From positions 173,056 through 237,055 of the forward strand of contig NZ_FQZK01000012.1 of NCBI RefSeq assembly GCF_900141985.1: a stretch of DNA of 64,000 nt, read 5' to 3'. Positions 35,451 to 47,352 of this stretch are shown one piece after another. How positions within the stretch are numbered: the stretch's first letter is position 1; every line of letters begins with the position of its first letter. A program made the position numbers and the translations under genes. Below the pieces are notes generated by a model. The model made no database searches, was not told the origin of the DNA, and saw only the letters and a program-made list of their open reading frames with translations. The stretch is from Nocardiopsis flavescens (lineage in GTDB: Bacteria; Actinomycetota; Actinomycetes; Streptosporangiales; Streptosporangiaceae).

Positions 35451-36032
35451 ATGACGGACCGGGACCTCCTCCACGCACTGCGCGCCGACGGGGCGCCGTC
35501 GGCCGAGGCCTACGGCAGGCTGCTCGACGCGTACGGCGAGGAGTTGTTCCGGCACTGCATCCTGGCCCTGGGCGACCGGGACGCGGCGCACGTGGTGCTG
35601 CGCGACACGCTGATCGTGGCCTGCGCCCACATCGGGCGGCTGCCCGGCCCCGACCGGCTGGCCGAGTGGCTGCACGCCCTGGCGGAGGTGGAGTGCGTCC
35701 GCCGCCGCTCCTACGACCACCGGCTCCCGGGCGGGCGGAGCATGCCGGAGAACACCGGTCTGGTGCCGGTCCGCGTCCTCAAGGGGATGGCCGCCCCCGA
35801 GCTGGACGGCTACCGGGCGCACGTGGCGGCGCGCGCCGACCGGTTCGACCGCGACGGCTTCCCGGTGCGGCCGGGGGCGTCGCCGACCCCGCACGGGCCG
35901 GCGCTGGTGAGCTCCGTGGGGCTGATGATGCTGGTGATACTGATGGCGGCCGTCTGCGCCGGCTACCTGCTGACCCGCACCGCGGAGGCGGAGGGCCCCT
36001 GGAGCGGCTCGGTCACCCTGCTCGGCCGCTGA
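35451..36032 (+). CDS. Sigma-70 region-2-like protein with C-terminal membrane helix
   Basis: 193 residues. The first 90 (LLHALRADGAPSAEAYGRLLDAYG ... LRDTLIVACAHIGRL, given in parts) follow the helical pattern of ECF sigma factor region 2, including an N-terminal AxxELFRH-like segment. No region 4 (promoter -35 recognition) follows. Instead there is a linker and one membrane helix at about 156-177 with a short outer tail. It therefore cannot act as a normal sigma factor; it may be a decayed sigma or a membrane protein using the fold for protein contact. The ATG at 35451 was chosen from context. Confidence 0.6.
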   Translation: MTDRDLLHALRADGAPSAEAYGRLLDAYGEELFRHCILALGDRDAAHVVLRDTLIVACAHIGRLPGPDRLAEWLHALAEVECVRRRSYDHRLPGGRSMPENTGLVPVRVLKGMAAPELDGYRAHVAARADRFDRDGFPVRPGASPTPHGPALVSSVGLMMLVILMAAVCAGYLLTRTAEAEGPWSGSVTLLGR

Positions 36033-36159
36033 CCCGGGCCCCGCGGCCGGTGGGGCGGTCGCGGAGCCCGGGCGGCGGGAACCGGGGCCCGGCGCCGCGG
36101 GCCCGGCCCGGCGGACGCCGCCGGGCCGTCGCCGCACCCGCGGGGGACGGAGGCCGTCC

Positions 36160-36687
36160 CTACTTCTCCTTGTCGGCGGAGATGTGGGAGGAGTCGCCGT
36201 GGACGCCCGCCTCCTCGGCGCGCTTGACCGAGGCGATGATCTCCTGCTCGGCCTCGTGGCGGCCGACCCAGCTGGCGCCCTCGACGGACTTGCCGGGCTC
36301 CAGGTCCTTGTAGACCGTGAAGAAGTGCTCGATCTCCAGGCGCTCGAACTCGTTCACGTGGTGAATGTCACGCAGGTGCTCCATGCGCGGGTCCGTGGCC
36401 GGGACGCACAGGAGCTTGTCGTCGCCGCCCGCCTCGTCGCGCATCCGGAACATGCCGATGGCCCGGGCGCGGATCAGGCAGCCGGGGAAGGTCGGGGCCT
36501 TGAGGAGGACGAGGGCGTCCAGCGGGTCGCCGTCCTCACCGAGCGTCCCGTCCACGAAACCGTAGTCGGCGGGGTAGGTGGTGGAGGTGAACAGCATGCG
36601 GTCGAGACGGATGCGACCGGTCTCGTGGTCCACCTCGTACTTGTTGCGCTCCCCCTTGGGGATCTCGATCGTAACGTCGAATTCCAT
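36160..36687 (-). CDS. ppa: Inorganic pyrophosphatase
   Basis: This 175-residue family I soluble pyrophosphatase hydrolyses PPi to drive biosynthesis. It shows the starting [38 protein letters not shown] with the metal-binding aspartates, and the ATDPRM and [13 protein letters not shown] segments. Length is normal for actinobacteria. MEFD was preferred over an in-frame ATG six codons upstream because a GGGAG site precedes it. It is divergent from dacB. Confidence 0.97.
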   Translation of the reverse strand: MEFDVTIEIPKGERNKYEVDHETGRIRLDRMLFTSTTYPADYGFVDGTLGEDGDPLDALVLLKAPTFPGCLIRARAIGMFRMRDEAGGDDKLLCVPATDPRMEHLRDIHHVNEFERLEIEHFFTVYKDLEPGKSVEGASWVGRHEAEQEIIASVKRAEEAGVHGDSSHISADKEK

Positions 36688-36763
36688 GCTGATCTCGGCT
36701 CCCATTGCGACTAATGTCGCCGTATAACAACAACGTCAGGCCGCGACACCTCAGGAAGGGCGG

Positions 36764-38119
36764 GTGCCCCGGGTGCGACGGGTACGAAGTGAGGCCTTCC
36801 TCACACTGGCCCTGCTCAACATATTCGTGCTGATCGCAGGGTTCGCCGCCCTCGACGTGATCGAGGCCCGACCACTCCCCGCGGTTCCCCACCCGGTGGT
36901 GAACGCCGAAGGCGCGGCCGCGGCGGAACCCGCGTCCTCGTCCCCGGCGGACCCGGAACGGATCGCGGCCGTTCTCGATGATCCCATGGCGGAGTCCGGG
37001 CTCGCGGAGGGCCTCTCCGCTTTCGTCGCAGACGGGGCCACCGGCGCCGCGCTCTACGAGCGGAGCCCGGACGTCCCCGCGATCCCGGCCTCGACCACCA
37101 AGATCGCCACGGCCATCGCGGTCCTGGACGTGGTGGGACCCGACCACGTGCTGACCACCACGGCCCACTTCGACGCGGAGCGGGGGATGGTGGTGCTGCG
37201 CGGCGCGGGCGACGCCACCCTGACCACGACCGTCGACCCCGGAGCCTACCCGCGGGTGGCCACCCTGGAGGAGCTGGCCGAGGGCGTCGCGGCGGCCCTG
37301 GCGGAGGAGGGCGTGGACACGGTCTCGGTCGGCTACGACGACTCCCTCTTCACCGGCCCGGACACCGGCCCGTCCTGGAAGCCGGGCTACATCACGGAGG
37401 GCAGCACCGCCTCCGTCCACGCGCTGATGCACGACAGCGGCCGGATCTCCCGGGACACGAGCGTGCGCGTCCCGGACCCGCCCCGGGCCACCGCCGACGA
37501 GTTCGCCAAGCGGCTGAAGGAGGCCGGGCTCGCCGTCGAGGGCGATCCCGCGGAGGCCACCGCGCAGGGCGACCCGATCGCCTCGGTCGACTCCCCGCCG
37601 ATGACCGCGCTGGTCGAGCACATGATGCTGGCCAGCGACAACAACATGGCCGAGGCGCTGGGCCGCGTCGCCGCCCTGGAGACGGGCGGCGAGGGCTCCT
37701 TCGCGGGCGGTGCCGAGGCGACCCACCGGGTCATGGAGTCCTACGGGATCGAGGACGTGGAGCTGGCCGACAACAGCGGCCTGAGCCCGGAGAACCGGAT
37801 CACCCCGCGCGCCCTGGTGGAGATGGTCCGGGTGGCGGCCGACCGCGCCGACCTCCACGCGGCCGTCTCGGGGCTGCCCACCTCCAACTCCACCGGGACC
37901 CTGGGCAACCGCTACACGGAGGGCACCGCGGTCAACGACGCCGCCGGGCTGGTCCGCGGCAAGACGGGCACCCTGAACGACGTGAGCGCGCTCGCCGGGA
38001 CCGTGCACGACGCGGAGGGCAACATGTTCGTGTTCGCCTTCGTGGCCAACAGCCCCGGCGTGCAGGGGTTCCAGCTCGACCCCCTGGCGGCGGCCCTGGC
38101 CCGCTGCGGCTGCTCCTGA
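36764..38119 (+). CDS. dacB: D-alanyl-D-alanine carboxypeptidase/endopeptidase (PBP4 family)
   Basis: This 451-residue S13-family penicillin-binding protein trims or cleaves peptidoglycan cross-links outside the membrane. N-terminal membrane anchor at about 10-33. Active-site motifs: Ser110-Thr-Thr-Lys113, Ser291-Asp-Asn293 and Lys400-Thr-Gly402. The region between the first two motifs is the size of the extra domains typical of PBP4. The GTG start has AGGAAGGG ahead. It is divergent from ppa, as in streptomycetes, and followed by the zinc-metalloprotease-like gene and tilS. Confidence 0.93.
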   Translation: MPRVRRVRSEAFLTLALLNIFVLIAGFAALDVIEARPLPAVPHPVVNAEGAAAAEPASSSPADPERIAAVLDDPMAESGLAEGLSAFVADGATGAALYERSPDVPAIPASTTKIATAIAVLDVVGPDHVLTTTAHFDAERGMVVLRGAGDATLTTTVDPGAYPRVATLEELAEGVAAALAEEGVDTVSVGYDDSLFTGPDTGPSWKPGYITEGSTASVHALMHDSGRISRDTSVRVPDPPRATADEFAKRLKEAGLAVEGDPAEATAQGDPIASVDSPPMTALVEHMMLASDNNMAEALGRVAALETGGEGSFAGGAEATHRVMESYGIEDVELADNSGLSPENRITPRALVEMVRVAADRADLHAAVSGLPTSNSTGTLGNRYTEGTAVNDAAGLVRGKTGTLNDVSALAGTVHDAEGNMFVFAFVANSPGVQGFQLDPLAAALARCGCS

Positions 38120-38246
38120 CCCGGCCCGCGGGTCGTCCCGCGGCCGGGCGCCGTGTTTCGGCCCGTCTCGGGGGGAACCCGGGGCTTACCCCGAATTGGA
38201 ACCCCGATCCCCGTGCCGGGAGCCTCTGCGTGGGTAGGCTGCGAAT

Positions 38247-39332
38247 GTGACTGTCATCGACTGGGACGTAGCCGTCAACACCGGTGTCCGCCTCGTCCGA
38301 CCGGGCCCGCAGGTGGACCTCGCCGACGCGCGACAGGCCGTCGCGCAGTTGCGCGATCTCTCCACCGTGGCCGCCGGGCACGTGCGCGACTTCACCGGAA
38401 TGAACCCCTTGGAGCCCACCGGGCCCGCGGTGATCGTCGACCGGCCGGGGTGGATCCGGGCCAACGTCGACGGCTTCCGCGCCGTGATCGAACCCGTACT
38501 CGACCAGATGGGCACCGACCGCCTCGGCAGCGGGGCGGCGGCGGCCCTCACCTCCGCGGTGGGCTCCCGGATCACCGGGGTGCAGCTCGGCGCGGTGCTC
38601 GCCTACCTGGCCGGGAGGGTCCTGGGCCAGTACGAGCTCTTCCTGCCGCCGGACCCCGACGGCACCCTGCCCACCGGGCGGCTGACCCTGGTCGCCCCCA
38701 ACATCGTCAACACCGAGCGCGAGCTCGACGTCGACCCCCACGACTTCCGGCTGTGGGTCTGCCTCCACGAGGAGACCCACCGCATGCAGTTCACGGCCAC
38801 GCCGTGGCTGCGCGGATACGTCCAGGAGCTGATGACCGAGCTGCTGCTGTCCACCGAGATGGACGCGGGCGACCTCATCACCCGGCTGCGCGCCGCGGGC
38901 GAGGCCGTGGCGGACGCCGTGCGCGGGGGCGAGGGCAACCTCATCACCGCCATCCAGACGCCCGAGCAGACCGAGATCATGGACCGCGTCACCGCCGTCA
39001 TGAGCCTGGCCGAGGGCCACGGCGACTACGTCATGGACGCGGTCGGCCCGGGGGTCGTGCCCTCCGTGGAGCGCATCCGCGCCCGCTTCCAGAAGCGGCG
39101 GGAGACCTCCAACCCCCTCGACCGGCTGCTGCGCCAGCTGCTGGGCATGGACATGAAGATGCGCCAGTACGAGGAGGGGGCCGCCTTCGTCCGCGAAGTG
39201 GTGGCCCGGGTCGGCATGGCCGAGTTCAACAAGGTGTGGACCTCGCGCGAGACCCTTCCCACCCTGGCGGAGATCCGCGACCCCTCCGCCTGGGTGAACC
39301 GGGTGGTGCGCCCGGCCGCGATCACCGAATGA
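38247..39332 (+). CDS. DUF2342 zinc-dependent metalloprotease-like protein
   Basis: This 361-residue protein belongs to the actinobacterial DUF2342 family (sometimes labelled coenzyme-F420-associated). It carries HEETH at 174-178 in a helix, a classical HExxH zinc site, with acidic residues downstream ([12 protein letters not shown]). No signal peptide. The stop codon overlaps the tilS start (ATGA), so the two are translationally coupled. Substrate unknown. The family usually sits between dacB and tilS, as here. Confidence 0.88.
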   Translation: MTVIDWDVAVNTGVRLVRPGPQVDLADARQAVAQLRDLSTVAAGHVRDFTGMNPLEPTGPAVIVDRPGWIRANVDGFRAVIEPVLDQMGTDRLGSGAAAALTSAVGSRITGVQLGAVLAYLAGRVLGQYELFLPPDPDGTLPTGRLTLVAPNIVNTERELDVDPHDFRLWVCLHEETHRMQFTATPWLRGYVQELMTELLLSTEMDAGDLITRLRAAGEAVADAVRGGEGNLITAIQTPEQTEIMDRVTAVMSLAEGHGDYVMDAVGPGVVPSVERIRARFQKRRETSNPLDRLLRQLLGMDMKMRQYEEGAAFVREVVARVGMAEFNKVWTSRETLPTLAEIRDPSAWVNRVVRPAAITE

Positions 39333-40297
39333 GCGGTCCGCCGCCCGCCGTGGCCGCCGTGCGCTCGGCGGTCCGGCGGGCCCTGGCGCCGCTGCCCGCC
39401 GACACCACCGTGCTGGTGGCGTGCAGCGGCGGCGCCGACTCCCTGGCGCTGGCCGGGGCGGCGGCCTTCGAGGCGCCGCGGCTGGGCCTGAGGGCGGGGG
39501 CGGTCACCGTCGACCACGGACTCCAGGAGGGGTCCGCCGAGCGCGCGGAGAAGGTCGCCGCTGTCCTGGCCGGGCTGGGCCTGGACCCGGTCTCGGTCCG
39601 CGCGGTCGAGGTGTCGGGGACCGGCGGGCCCGAGGGCGCGGCCCGCACCGCCCGCCGGGCCGCGCTGGCCGGGGCCGCCGCCGAGCACGCCCCCGCGGCG
39701 GTCCTGCTCGGCCACACCCTCGACGACCAGGCCGAGACGGTCCTGCTGGGCCTGGCCCGGGGCTCGGGGGCCCGCTCCCTCTCCGGGATGGCCCCGAGCA
39801 GCGGCGGGCTGCTGCGCCCGCTGCTGGACCTGGACCGCGCCACGGTGCGCGCGGCCTGCGCCGCGATGGGGCTCACCCCGTGGGAGGACCCCCACAACGC
39901 CGACCCCCGGTTCTCCCGGTCCCGGGTGCGCCACGACACCTTGCCCGCCCTGGAGCGGACCCTGGGCCCCGGCGTCGCCGCGGCCCTGGCCCGCACCGCC
40001 TCCCTGCTGCGCGCCGACGCCGACGCGCTGGACTCCCTGGCGCTGGAGCTGGGGTCGCGGGCGCGGGCTCCGGAGGGGCTGTCCGCGGAGGTGCTGGGCG
40101 CCGCGCCCGAGGCCCTGCGCTCACGGGCGCTGCGCCGGGCCGCGCTGGACGCGGGCTGCCCCGCGGGGGCCCTCACCTCCCGCCACGTGCGGGAGGTGGA
40201 CCGGCTGGTCACCGCGTGGCGCGGCCAGGCCCACCTGGACCTCCCGGGCGGGGTCCGGGCCCGGCGTGTCGCCGGTCACGTGCGCTTCGAGCGGTGA
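39329..40297 (+). CDS. tilS: tRNA(Ile)-lysidine synthase
   Basis: This 322-residue N-type ATP pyrophosphatase converts C34 of tRNA-Ile(CAU) to lysidine. The PP-loop SGGADS is near residue 34, and TVDHGLQ and [13 protein letters not shown] follow. The N-terminal catalytic domain is complete and the C-terminal part is short, as usual in actinobacteria. It overlaps the preceding gene by four bases and precedes hpt. Confidence 0.94.
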   Translation: MSGPPPAVAAVRSAVRRALAPLPADTTVLVACSGGADSLALAGAAAFEAPRLGLRAGAVTVDHGLQEGSAERAEKVAAVLAGLGLDPVSVRAVEVSGTGGPEGAARTARRAALAGAAAEHAPAAVLLGHTLDDQAETVLLGLARGSGARSLSGMAPSSGGLLRPLLDLDRATVRAACAAMGLTPWEDPHNADPRFSRSRVRHDTLPALERTLGPGVAAALARTASLLRADADALDSLALELGSRARAPEGLSAEVLGAAPEALRSRALRRAALDAGCPAGALTSRHVREVDRLVTAWRGQAHLDLPGGVRARRVAGHVRFER

Positions 40298-40447
40298 GAG
40301 CCTGAAACACGTCGATCTCCCGGCGGGTCATCCGATGTCGGATATCGGGCCGGCCGGGTCCGGGCCCGGGACGACCGGTCGGCGCCCCCGGGCCGTTCGG
40401 CACGTTTATCCTGGTTGCCGCAAACGGGGAACCCAGCAGCGAGGACA

Positions 40448-41008
40448 GTGAGCGTGGACGCTAAGGACATGGGCAGGGACCTGGAGAAGGTCCTGGTCAC
40501 CGAGGAAGAGATCAGGGCGCGCCTGGCCGAGCTGGGAGAACGCATCGACGCCGACTACGCGGGCAGGGACCTCCTGATCGTCGGCGTCCTCAAGGGCGCC
40601 GTCATGGTCATGGCGGACCTGGCCCGGGTGCTGCACACGCCCGTCTCGATGGACTGGATGGCGGTGTCCTCCTACGGGGCCGGGACCACCTCCTCCGGCG
40701 TGGTCCGCATCCTCAAGGACCTAGAGACCGACATCAAGGACCGCGACGTCCTGATCGTCGAGGACGTCATCGACTCGGGCCTGACCCTGTCGTGGCTGGT
40801 GGGCAACCTCAAGTCGCGCGGCCCCCGCTCGGTCGAGGTCTGCACCATGGTGCGCAAGCCGCTGGCGTTCGAGGTCGACCTCCCCGTCAAGTACATCGGC
40901 TTCGACCTGCCCAACGAGTTCATCATCGGCTACGGGCTGGACTACGCCGAGAAGTACCGCAACCTGCCGTTCATCGGCACCCTCGCCCCGCACGTCTACG
41001 AGCACTAG
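40448..41008 (+). CDS. hpt: Hypoxanthine phosphoribosyltransferase
   Basis: This 186-residue purine-salvage enzyme shows the PRPP-binding motif VLIVEDVIDSGLTL, the flexible-loop MAVSSYGAGTTSSG and the base-pocket VKYIGFDLPNEFIIGYGLDY. Start: GTG at 40448 with GAGGA upstream; GTG 40454 and ATG 40469 are alternatives. It lies between tilS and ftsH, the conserved actinobacterial order. Confidence 0.94.
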   Translation: MSVDAKDMGRDLEKVLVTEEEIRARLAELGERIDADYAGRDLLIVGVLKGAVMVMADLARVLHTPVSMDWMAVSSYGAGTTSSGVVRILKDLETDIKDRDVLIVEDVIDSGLTLSWLVGNLKSRGPRSVEVCTMVRKPLAFEVDLPVKYIGFDLPNEFIIGYGLDYAEKYRNLPFIGTLAPHVYEH

Positions 41009-41234
41009 ACCGGGGTCGGGGAACAAGCGGCGGGGGCGCGGTCGTTGCTCTCATGACGGCCCCCGCCCGGCACGCCGGAGCGGTGTGCCCGTTCGACGGG
41101 GCGAGGTGTACCGTCGATTCGATCCCGGCGTATTCGCGGGGAACGCACGTGTCCGATAAGAGGTCCTGCCTCGGAAAGTCCTCCGGTGCGGGCGGCCTGG
41201 TCAGGAGGGACGGACCCGACGGGGTTCCGCTCAC

Positions 41235-43297
<2,063 letters not shown>

Positions 43298-43301
<4 letters not shown>

Positions 43302-43894
43302 CCGGGGCGCAGGCCCCCGGCGGACGGGTGGACCGGGAGCGGATCGAGAGCGCCGTCCGCGAGATCCTCATCGCCATCGGCGAGGACCCCGACCGCGACG
43401 GCCTGGTCGAGACGCCCGAGCGGGTCGCCCGCGCCTACGAGGAGCAGTTCGCCGGCCTGGGGCAGAAGCCCGGCGACGTGCTCACCACGGTGTTCGAGGC
43501 CGGCCACCAGGAGCTGGTGCTGGTCAAGGACATCGAGCTGTACTCCACCTGCGAGCACCACCTGGTGCCGTTCTACGGGGTGGCGCACGTCGGGTACATC
43601 CCCGGCTCCGACGGCCGCATCACCGGCCTGAGCAAGCTCGCCCGCCTGGTCGACATCTACGCGCGCCGGCCCCAGGTGCAGGAGCGGCTCACCGGCCAGG
43701 TGGCCGACGCCGTCATGGAGCACCTCAACCCGCGCGGCGTGATCGTGGTCGTGGAGGCCGAGCACCTGTGCATGACCATGCGCGGGGTGCGCAAGCCCGG
43801 TGCCCAGACCGTCACCTCCGCGGTGCGCGGGATCTTCCGCGGCAGCGACCGCACCCGGGCGGAGGCCATGAGCCTCATCCTGGACCGCCGCTGA
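43298..43894 (+). CDS. folE: GTP cyclohydrolase I
   Basis: This 198-residue enzyme catalyses the first step of folate synthesis, GTP to 7,8-dihydroneopterin triphosphate. Zinc and active-site residues are in [13 protein letters not shown] and [16 protein letters not shown]. The GTG start overlaps the ftsH stop, giving coupled translation. A very strong hairpin follows before folP, so folP may have its own promoter. Confidence 0.97.
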
Positions 43895-43923
43895 CCGCGC
43901 GCGGCGCGGCGGCGGGAACTTCC

Positions 43924-43961
43924 CGGGAGGGGCCGGGGGCGTGAGCCCCCGGCCCCTCCCG
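43924..43961 (+). terminator. Very strong hairpin between folE and folP
   Basis: Perfect 17-bp stem (43924-43940 with 43945-43961) and a GTGA tetraloop, followed by GTTACG without a T run. It probably ends or attenuates transcription from ftsH-folE. Confidence 0.7.
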
Positions 43962-43981
43962 TTACGAATAGGGTGACCCTC

Positions 43982-44893
43982 ATGGGGCCGAAATACACAC
44001 TTCCGGGCCTGCCCGACCGCGGGCGGTGCCTGGTGATGGGGGTCGTGAACGTCACCCCCGATTCCTTCTCCGACGGCGGATCCTGGTTCGACCCCGAGAG
44101 GGCGGTCGAGCACGGGCTTCGGCTGGTCGACGAGGGCGCCGACATCATCGACGTCGGCGGCGAGTCGACCCGTCCGGGGGCCCAGCGCGTCACCGCCGAG
44201 GAGGAGCTGCGCCGGGTCGAACCGGTGGTCAGGGCCCTGGCCGCACGCGGTGCGGCCGTCAGCGTGGACACCATGCGGGCCGAGGTCGCCGAACGCGCCG
44301 TGGCGGCGGGGGCCGTCCTGGTCAACGACGTCAGCGGCGGACTGGCCGATCCGGCCATGGCGCGACTCGTGGCCGCTTCCGGTGTCGCCTACGTGTTGAT
44401 GCACTGGCGTGGGCATAGTCATGACATGCAGAGCCGTGCCGTGTACACGGATGTCGTCCAGGAGGTCGTAGATGAGCTCCGAGACCGTATGGAGGCCATG
44501 ATCAGTGCAGGCGTCGACCCGGGGCAGATCGTCCTCGACCCGGGACTCGGATTCTCCAAACGACCCGAGCAGGCCCACAACTGGGCGCTCCTGAGGCACC
44601 TGGACCGCTTCCACGAACTGGGCCGTCCCGTCCTGGTGGCGGGATCCCGCAAGCGCTTCCTGAGCAGGCTGCTCAGCGAGCCCAAGGGGGAGGACCGCGC
44701 CTTCCTCGAATGCGACGCCGCCACCTCCGCCCTGACCACGCTGTCGGCCGACCGCGGCGCCTGGGCGGTGCGGGTCCACGACGTGCGCGCCAGCGCGGAC
44801 GCGGTCCGGGTGGCCGCGGCCTGGGCCGACGGCGGGGCGTCCCTCGACGAGGGGCGCTTCGAGGACGACGGCCGGGGACGGGGCCGCCGGTGA
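43982..44893 (+). CDS. folP: Dihydropteroate synthase
   Basis: This 303-residue TIM-barrel enzyme joins pterin pyrophosphate and p-aminobenzoate; it is the sulfonamide target. Motifs: VVNVTPDSFSDGG, DVGGESTRPGA and LDPGLGFSKRPEQ, with GSRKRFLS near the end. The ATG has AGGGTGA ahead; a GTG three codons earlier (43973) is an alternative. Stop overlaps the next start by four bases. Confidence 0.96.
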   Translation: MGPKYTLPGLPDRGRCLVMGVVNVTPDSFSDGGSWFDPERAVEHGLRLVDEGADIIDVGGESTRPGAQRVTAEEELRRVEPVVRALAARGAAVSVDTMRAEVAERAVAAGAVLVNDVSGGLADPAMARLVAASGVAYVLMHWRGHSHDMQSRAVYTDVVQEVVDELRDRMEAMISAGVDPGQIVLDPGLGFSKRPEQAHNWALLRHLDRFHELGRPVLVAGSRKRFLSRLLSEPKGEDRAFLECDAATSALTTLSADRGAWAVRVHDVRASADAVRVAAAWADGGASLDEGRFEDDGRGRGRR

Positions 44894-45339
44894 GATCACG
44901 CCAGGAGGTCATGGAGCGCGTGGCCGAGGCCAACGCGCAGTTCTACAGCGCCATCGAGAACGGCGACATCGACCTGATGCGCAGCGTCTGGGCGGAGGAG
45001 CACGAGGCCCCCGACCTGGTGTGCGTCAACCCGGGGTGGCCGCTGCTGCGCGGGCGCACCGAGATCATGCGGGCCTGGTCGCTGATCATGGCCAACGTCA
45101 CCTACATCCAGTACGTCCTCACCGAGACCCACATCGGGGTGGGCGGCGACATCGCGATGGTGACGTGCGAGGAGAACGTGCTCACCGCCGAGGACGGCAA
45201 CCCCGGGTTCATCGCGGGGGGCCAGGTCGTCACGACCAACCTGTTCGTCGACACGGCCCAGGGGTGGCGGCTGTGGTCGCACCACGCCTCGCCGGTGCTC
45301 ATGGGCGAGGACGACGAAGAGGAGGAGGACGGGGAGTGA
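44890..45339 (+). CDS. NTF2-like protein in the folate operon
   Basis: 149 residues with the SnoaL/NTF2-like cone fold pattern: N-terminal helices (ERVAEANAQFYSAIENGD), VCVNPGWPLLRGR and the beta strands up to GWRLWSHHASP. The C-terminal tail is strongly acidic (EDDEEEEDGE). It is coupled by four-base overlaps to folP and folB, as in other actinomycetes, which suggests an accessory role in folate synthesis, still undefined. A GTG start was taken; an internal ATG at 44911 is possible. Confidence 0.85.
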   Translation: MRSRQEVMERVAEANAQFYSAIENGDIDLMRSVWAEEHEAPDLVCVNPGWPLLRGRTEIMRAWSLIMANVTYIQYVLTETHIGVGGDIAMVTCEENVLTAEDGNPGFIAGGQVVTTNLFVDTAQGWRLWSHHASPVLMGEDDEEEEDGE

Positions 45340-45728
45340 CCTCCGACCGCATCGCCCTGCGCGGCCTGCGCGCCCGCGGCCACCACGGCGTGTTCGACTT
45401 CGAGCGCCGGGAGGGCCAGGACTTCGTGGTGGACGCCGTCCTGCACCTGGACCTGGCGCCCGCCGCGGCCTCCGACGACGTGGCCGACACCGTCCACTAC
45501 GGGCTGCTCGCCGACCGGCTGGTCGCGATCGTCACCGGGGAGCCGGTGGACCTGATCGAGACCCTCGCCGAGCGGCTGGCCGCGGAGTGCCTGACCGACG
45601 AGGCGGTGCGGGAGGTCGAGCTGACGGTGCACAAGCCGTCGGCGCCGATCCGGCACGAGTTCGCGGACGTGTCCGTGACGGTCGTGCGCGCCAACGCGTC
45701 CCCGTCCGGGAGCGGAGGGGCGCGGTGA
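45336..45728 (+). CDS. folB: Dihydroneopterin aldolase
   Basis: This 130-residue enzyme of folate synthesis shows LRGLRARGHHGVFDFERREGQ (shown in part: GHHGVFDFE), the glutamate and tyrosine in TVHYGLLAD, and the lysine in LTVHKPSAPI. GTG start overlaps the previous stop; its own stop overlaps folK. Confidence 0.95.
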   Translation: MTSDRIALRGLRARGHHGVFDFERREGQDFVVDAVLHLDLAPAAASDDVADTVHYGLLADRLVAIVTGEPVDLIETLAERLAAECLTDEAVREVELTVHKPSAPIRHEFADVSVTVVRANASPSGSGGAR

Positions 45729-46258
45729 CCCGCGCGGTGCTGGCCCTGGGCTCCAACCTCGGAGACCGGTGGCGGGCCCTGCGGGGCGGCGTGGAGCACG
45801 TGCTGTCCGGGGCGGGCGCGCCCGCCCCGGCGGCGCTGTCCCCGGTGTACGAGACCGCCCCGGTGGGCGGCCCCGAACAGGGGGCCTACCTCAACGCGGT
45901 GGTGGTCGTCGACACCGGCGGCACGCCGCGGGAGCTGCTGGAGCGGGCGCGTGCCGCGGAGCGGGCCTTCGACCGGGTGCGCGAGGTCCGGTGGGGCCCG
46001 CGCACCCTGGACGTGGACGTCGTCGCGTTCGGCGACGTGCGCTCCGACGACCCGGTGCTCACCCTGCCGCACCCGCGCGCCCACCTGCGGGCGTTCGTGC
46101 TGCGCCCGTGGCTGGACGCCGACCCCGGGGCGGTGCTGCCGGGGCGCGGTCCGGTCGCGGACCTGCTGGCGGCGGTGGAGGCCGCGGACACCGCGGGGGA
46201 CCAGCGGCTGTACCGGCGCGACGACCTGCGGCTGGACCCGTCCGGGGGTGTCCGGTGA
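45725..46258 (+). CDS. folK: Hydroxymethyl-dihydropterin pyrophosphokinase
   Basis: 177 residues with LALGSNLGDR at the N terminus and the family signature RWGPRTLDVDVVAFGD, then LPHPRAHLRAFVLRPW. It makes the pterin pyrophosphate used by FolP. Overlaps both neighbours by four bases. Confidence 0.96.
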   Translation: MTRAVLALGSNLGDRWRALRGGVEHVLSGAGAPAPAALSPVYETAPVGGPEQGAYLNAVVVVDTGGTPRELLERARAAERAFDRVREVRWGPRTLDVDVVAFGDVRSDDPVLTLPHPRAHLRAFVLRPWLDADPGAVLPGRGPVADLLAAVEAADTAGDQRLYRRDDLRLDPSGGVR

Positions 46259-46746
46259 CCGACGAGGACGACGAGCGCCGGATGCACCCCACCGGGTGGC
46301 GGACGCCGGTGCTGCTCGGAGCGGTCGGGGTGCTGCTGGGCGCGCTGTTCGCGTCCGTGCTCCCCGGGCTGCCGCCGATGCCGTGGACGGCCGTTCCGAC
46401 CCTGCTGCTGCTCGCCCTGGCCGAGGCGTTCACCGCGGGGCGGACCCGCCGCAGGATCCGCCGGGCGGCCGGCACCGAGCCGATCCCGCCGCTCAGCGCC
46501 GCCCGCCTGGTCGCCCTGGCCAAGGCGAGCGTGCTGGCCGCCGCGCTGTTCGGCGGCTTCTGCGCGGGGGTGGCGCTGACGGTGGCGGACAACCTGGGCC
46601 TGCCGGTCCACCGGGAGGTCTTCCTGACCGCGCTGGGCACCGCGCTGGCCGCGGCCGTGCTGGCGGCGGCCGCCCTGTACCTGGAGTACGCCTGCCGCGT
46701 CCCGGGCGACGGGGAACGCGACGACGACCGGCCCGGGGCGGCCTGA
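46255..46746 (+). CDS. DUF3180-type membrane protein
   Basis: 163 residues with four hydrophobic helices (about 17-38, 43-60, 83-106 and 118-143) and a charged tail. It belongs with the DUF3180 proteins that follow folK in actinobacteria. The GTG start overlaps the folK stop. Role unknown. Confidence 0.85.
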   Translation: MTDEDDERRMHPTGWRTPVLLGAVGVLLGALFASVLPGLPPMPWTAVPTLLLLALAEAFTAGRTRRRIRRAAGTEPIPPLSAARLVALAKASVLAAALFGGFCAGVALTVADNLGLPVHREVFLTALGTALAAAVLAAAALYLEYACRVPGDGERDDDRPGAA

Positions 46747-46803
46747 ACGCCCCGGCCGGACCGCCTCCGGACGGGGAGCGGCGACGGATGGTTGACTGGG
46801 CCC

Positions 46804-47352
46804 GTGGACACCAGCGAACCGACACCTCCGAACCCGCCGCCCCCCGCGCCGGAGCGCCCGCTCGACGCGGCCTTCGCCGCGCCCGGGGGCTCCGAGTGGC
46901 GCCGGGTGTCCCCGGCCCTGGCCTGGTACCGCCGGATGGTCCTGGGGGCCCTGTGCCTGGGCTCGGGGCTGCTGGGGGCCCTGCTCCTGTTCCTGTGGGC
47001 GGACCGCGTCTGGGCGGCCGTCTGGGCCGCGGCGGCCCTGGCCGTGTTCGCCGCGGGCTGGTTCCCGGCCGGCCGCTTCCGGGACTCCTGGGGGTACACC
47101 GAGGGCCGGACGGAGCTGTACCTGACGTACGGCGTGCTGGTCCGCCAGCTGGTGGTCGTGCCCTACGGTCGCATGCAGGTGGTGGACACCACCGCCGACC
47201 TGCTCGAACAGGCGCTGGGAATCGCCACGGTGCGGGTCCGCACCGCCGCCAGCACCGCCGACACGCGCGTGGTCGGCCTGCCCCTGCTGGAGGCGGTGGC
47301 CCTGCGCGACCGGCTGGCCTCCCGCAGCGAGACGTTCTCCACGGGGTTGTAG
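46804..47352 (+). CDS. PH-domain membrane protein (bPH2, YdbS-like)
   Basis: 182 residues: a proline-rich N terminus, two membrane helices (about 44-65 and 68-88), then a bacterial PH domain (YTEGRTELYLTYGVLVRQLVVVPYGRMQVVD in parts) ending near residue 165. The GTG at 46804 was chosen; a TTG four codons earlier is possible. It is followed without spacing by a second, larger PH protein, the YdbS/YdbT arrangement. In Bacillus such pairs are linked to envelope stress; role here unknown. Confidence 0.85.
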   Translation: MDTSEPTPPNPPPPAPERPLDAAFAAPGGSEWRRVSPALAWYRRMVLGALCLGSGLLGALLLFLWADRVWAAVWAAAALAVFAAGWFPAGRFRDSWGYTEGRTELYLTYGVLVRQLVVVPYGRMQVVDTTADLLEQALGIATVRVRTAASTADTRVVGLPLLEAVALRDRLASRSETFSTGL

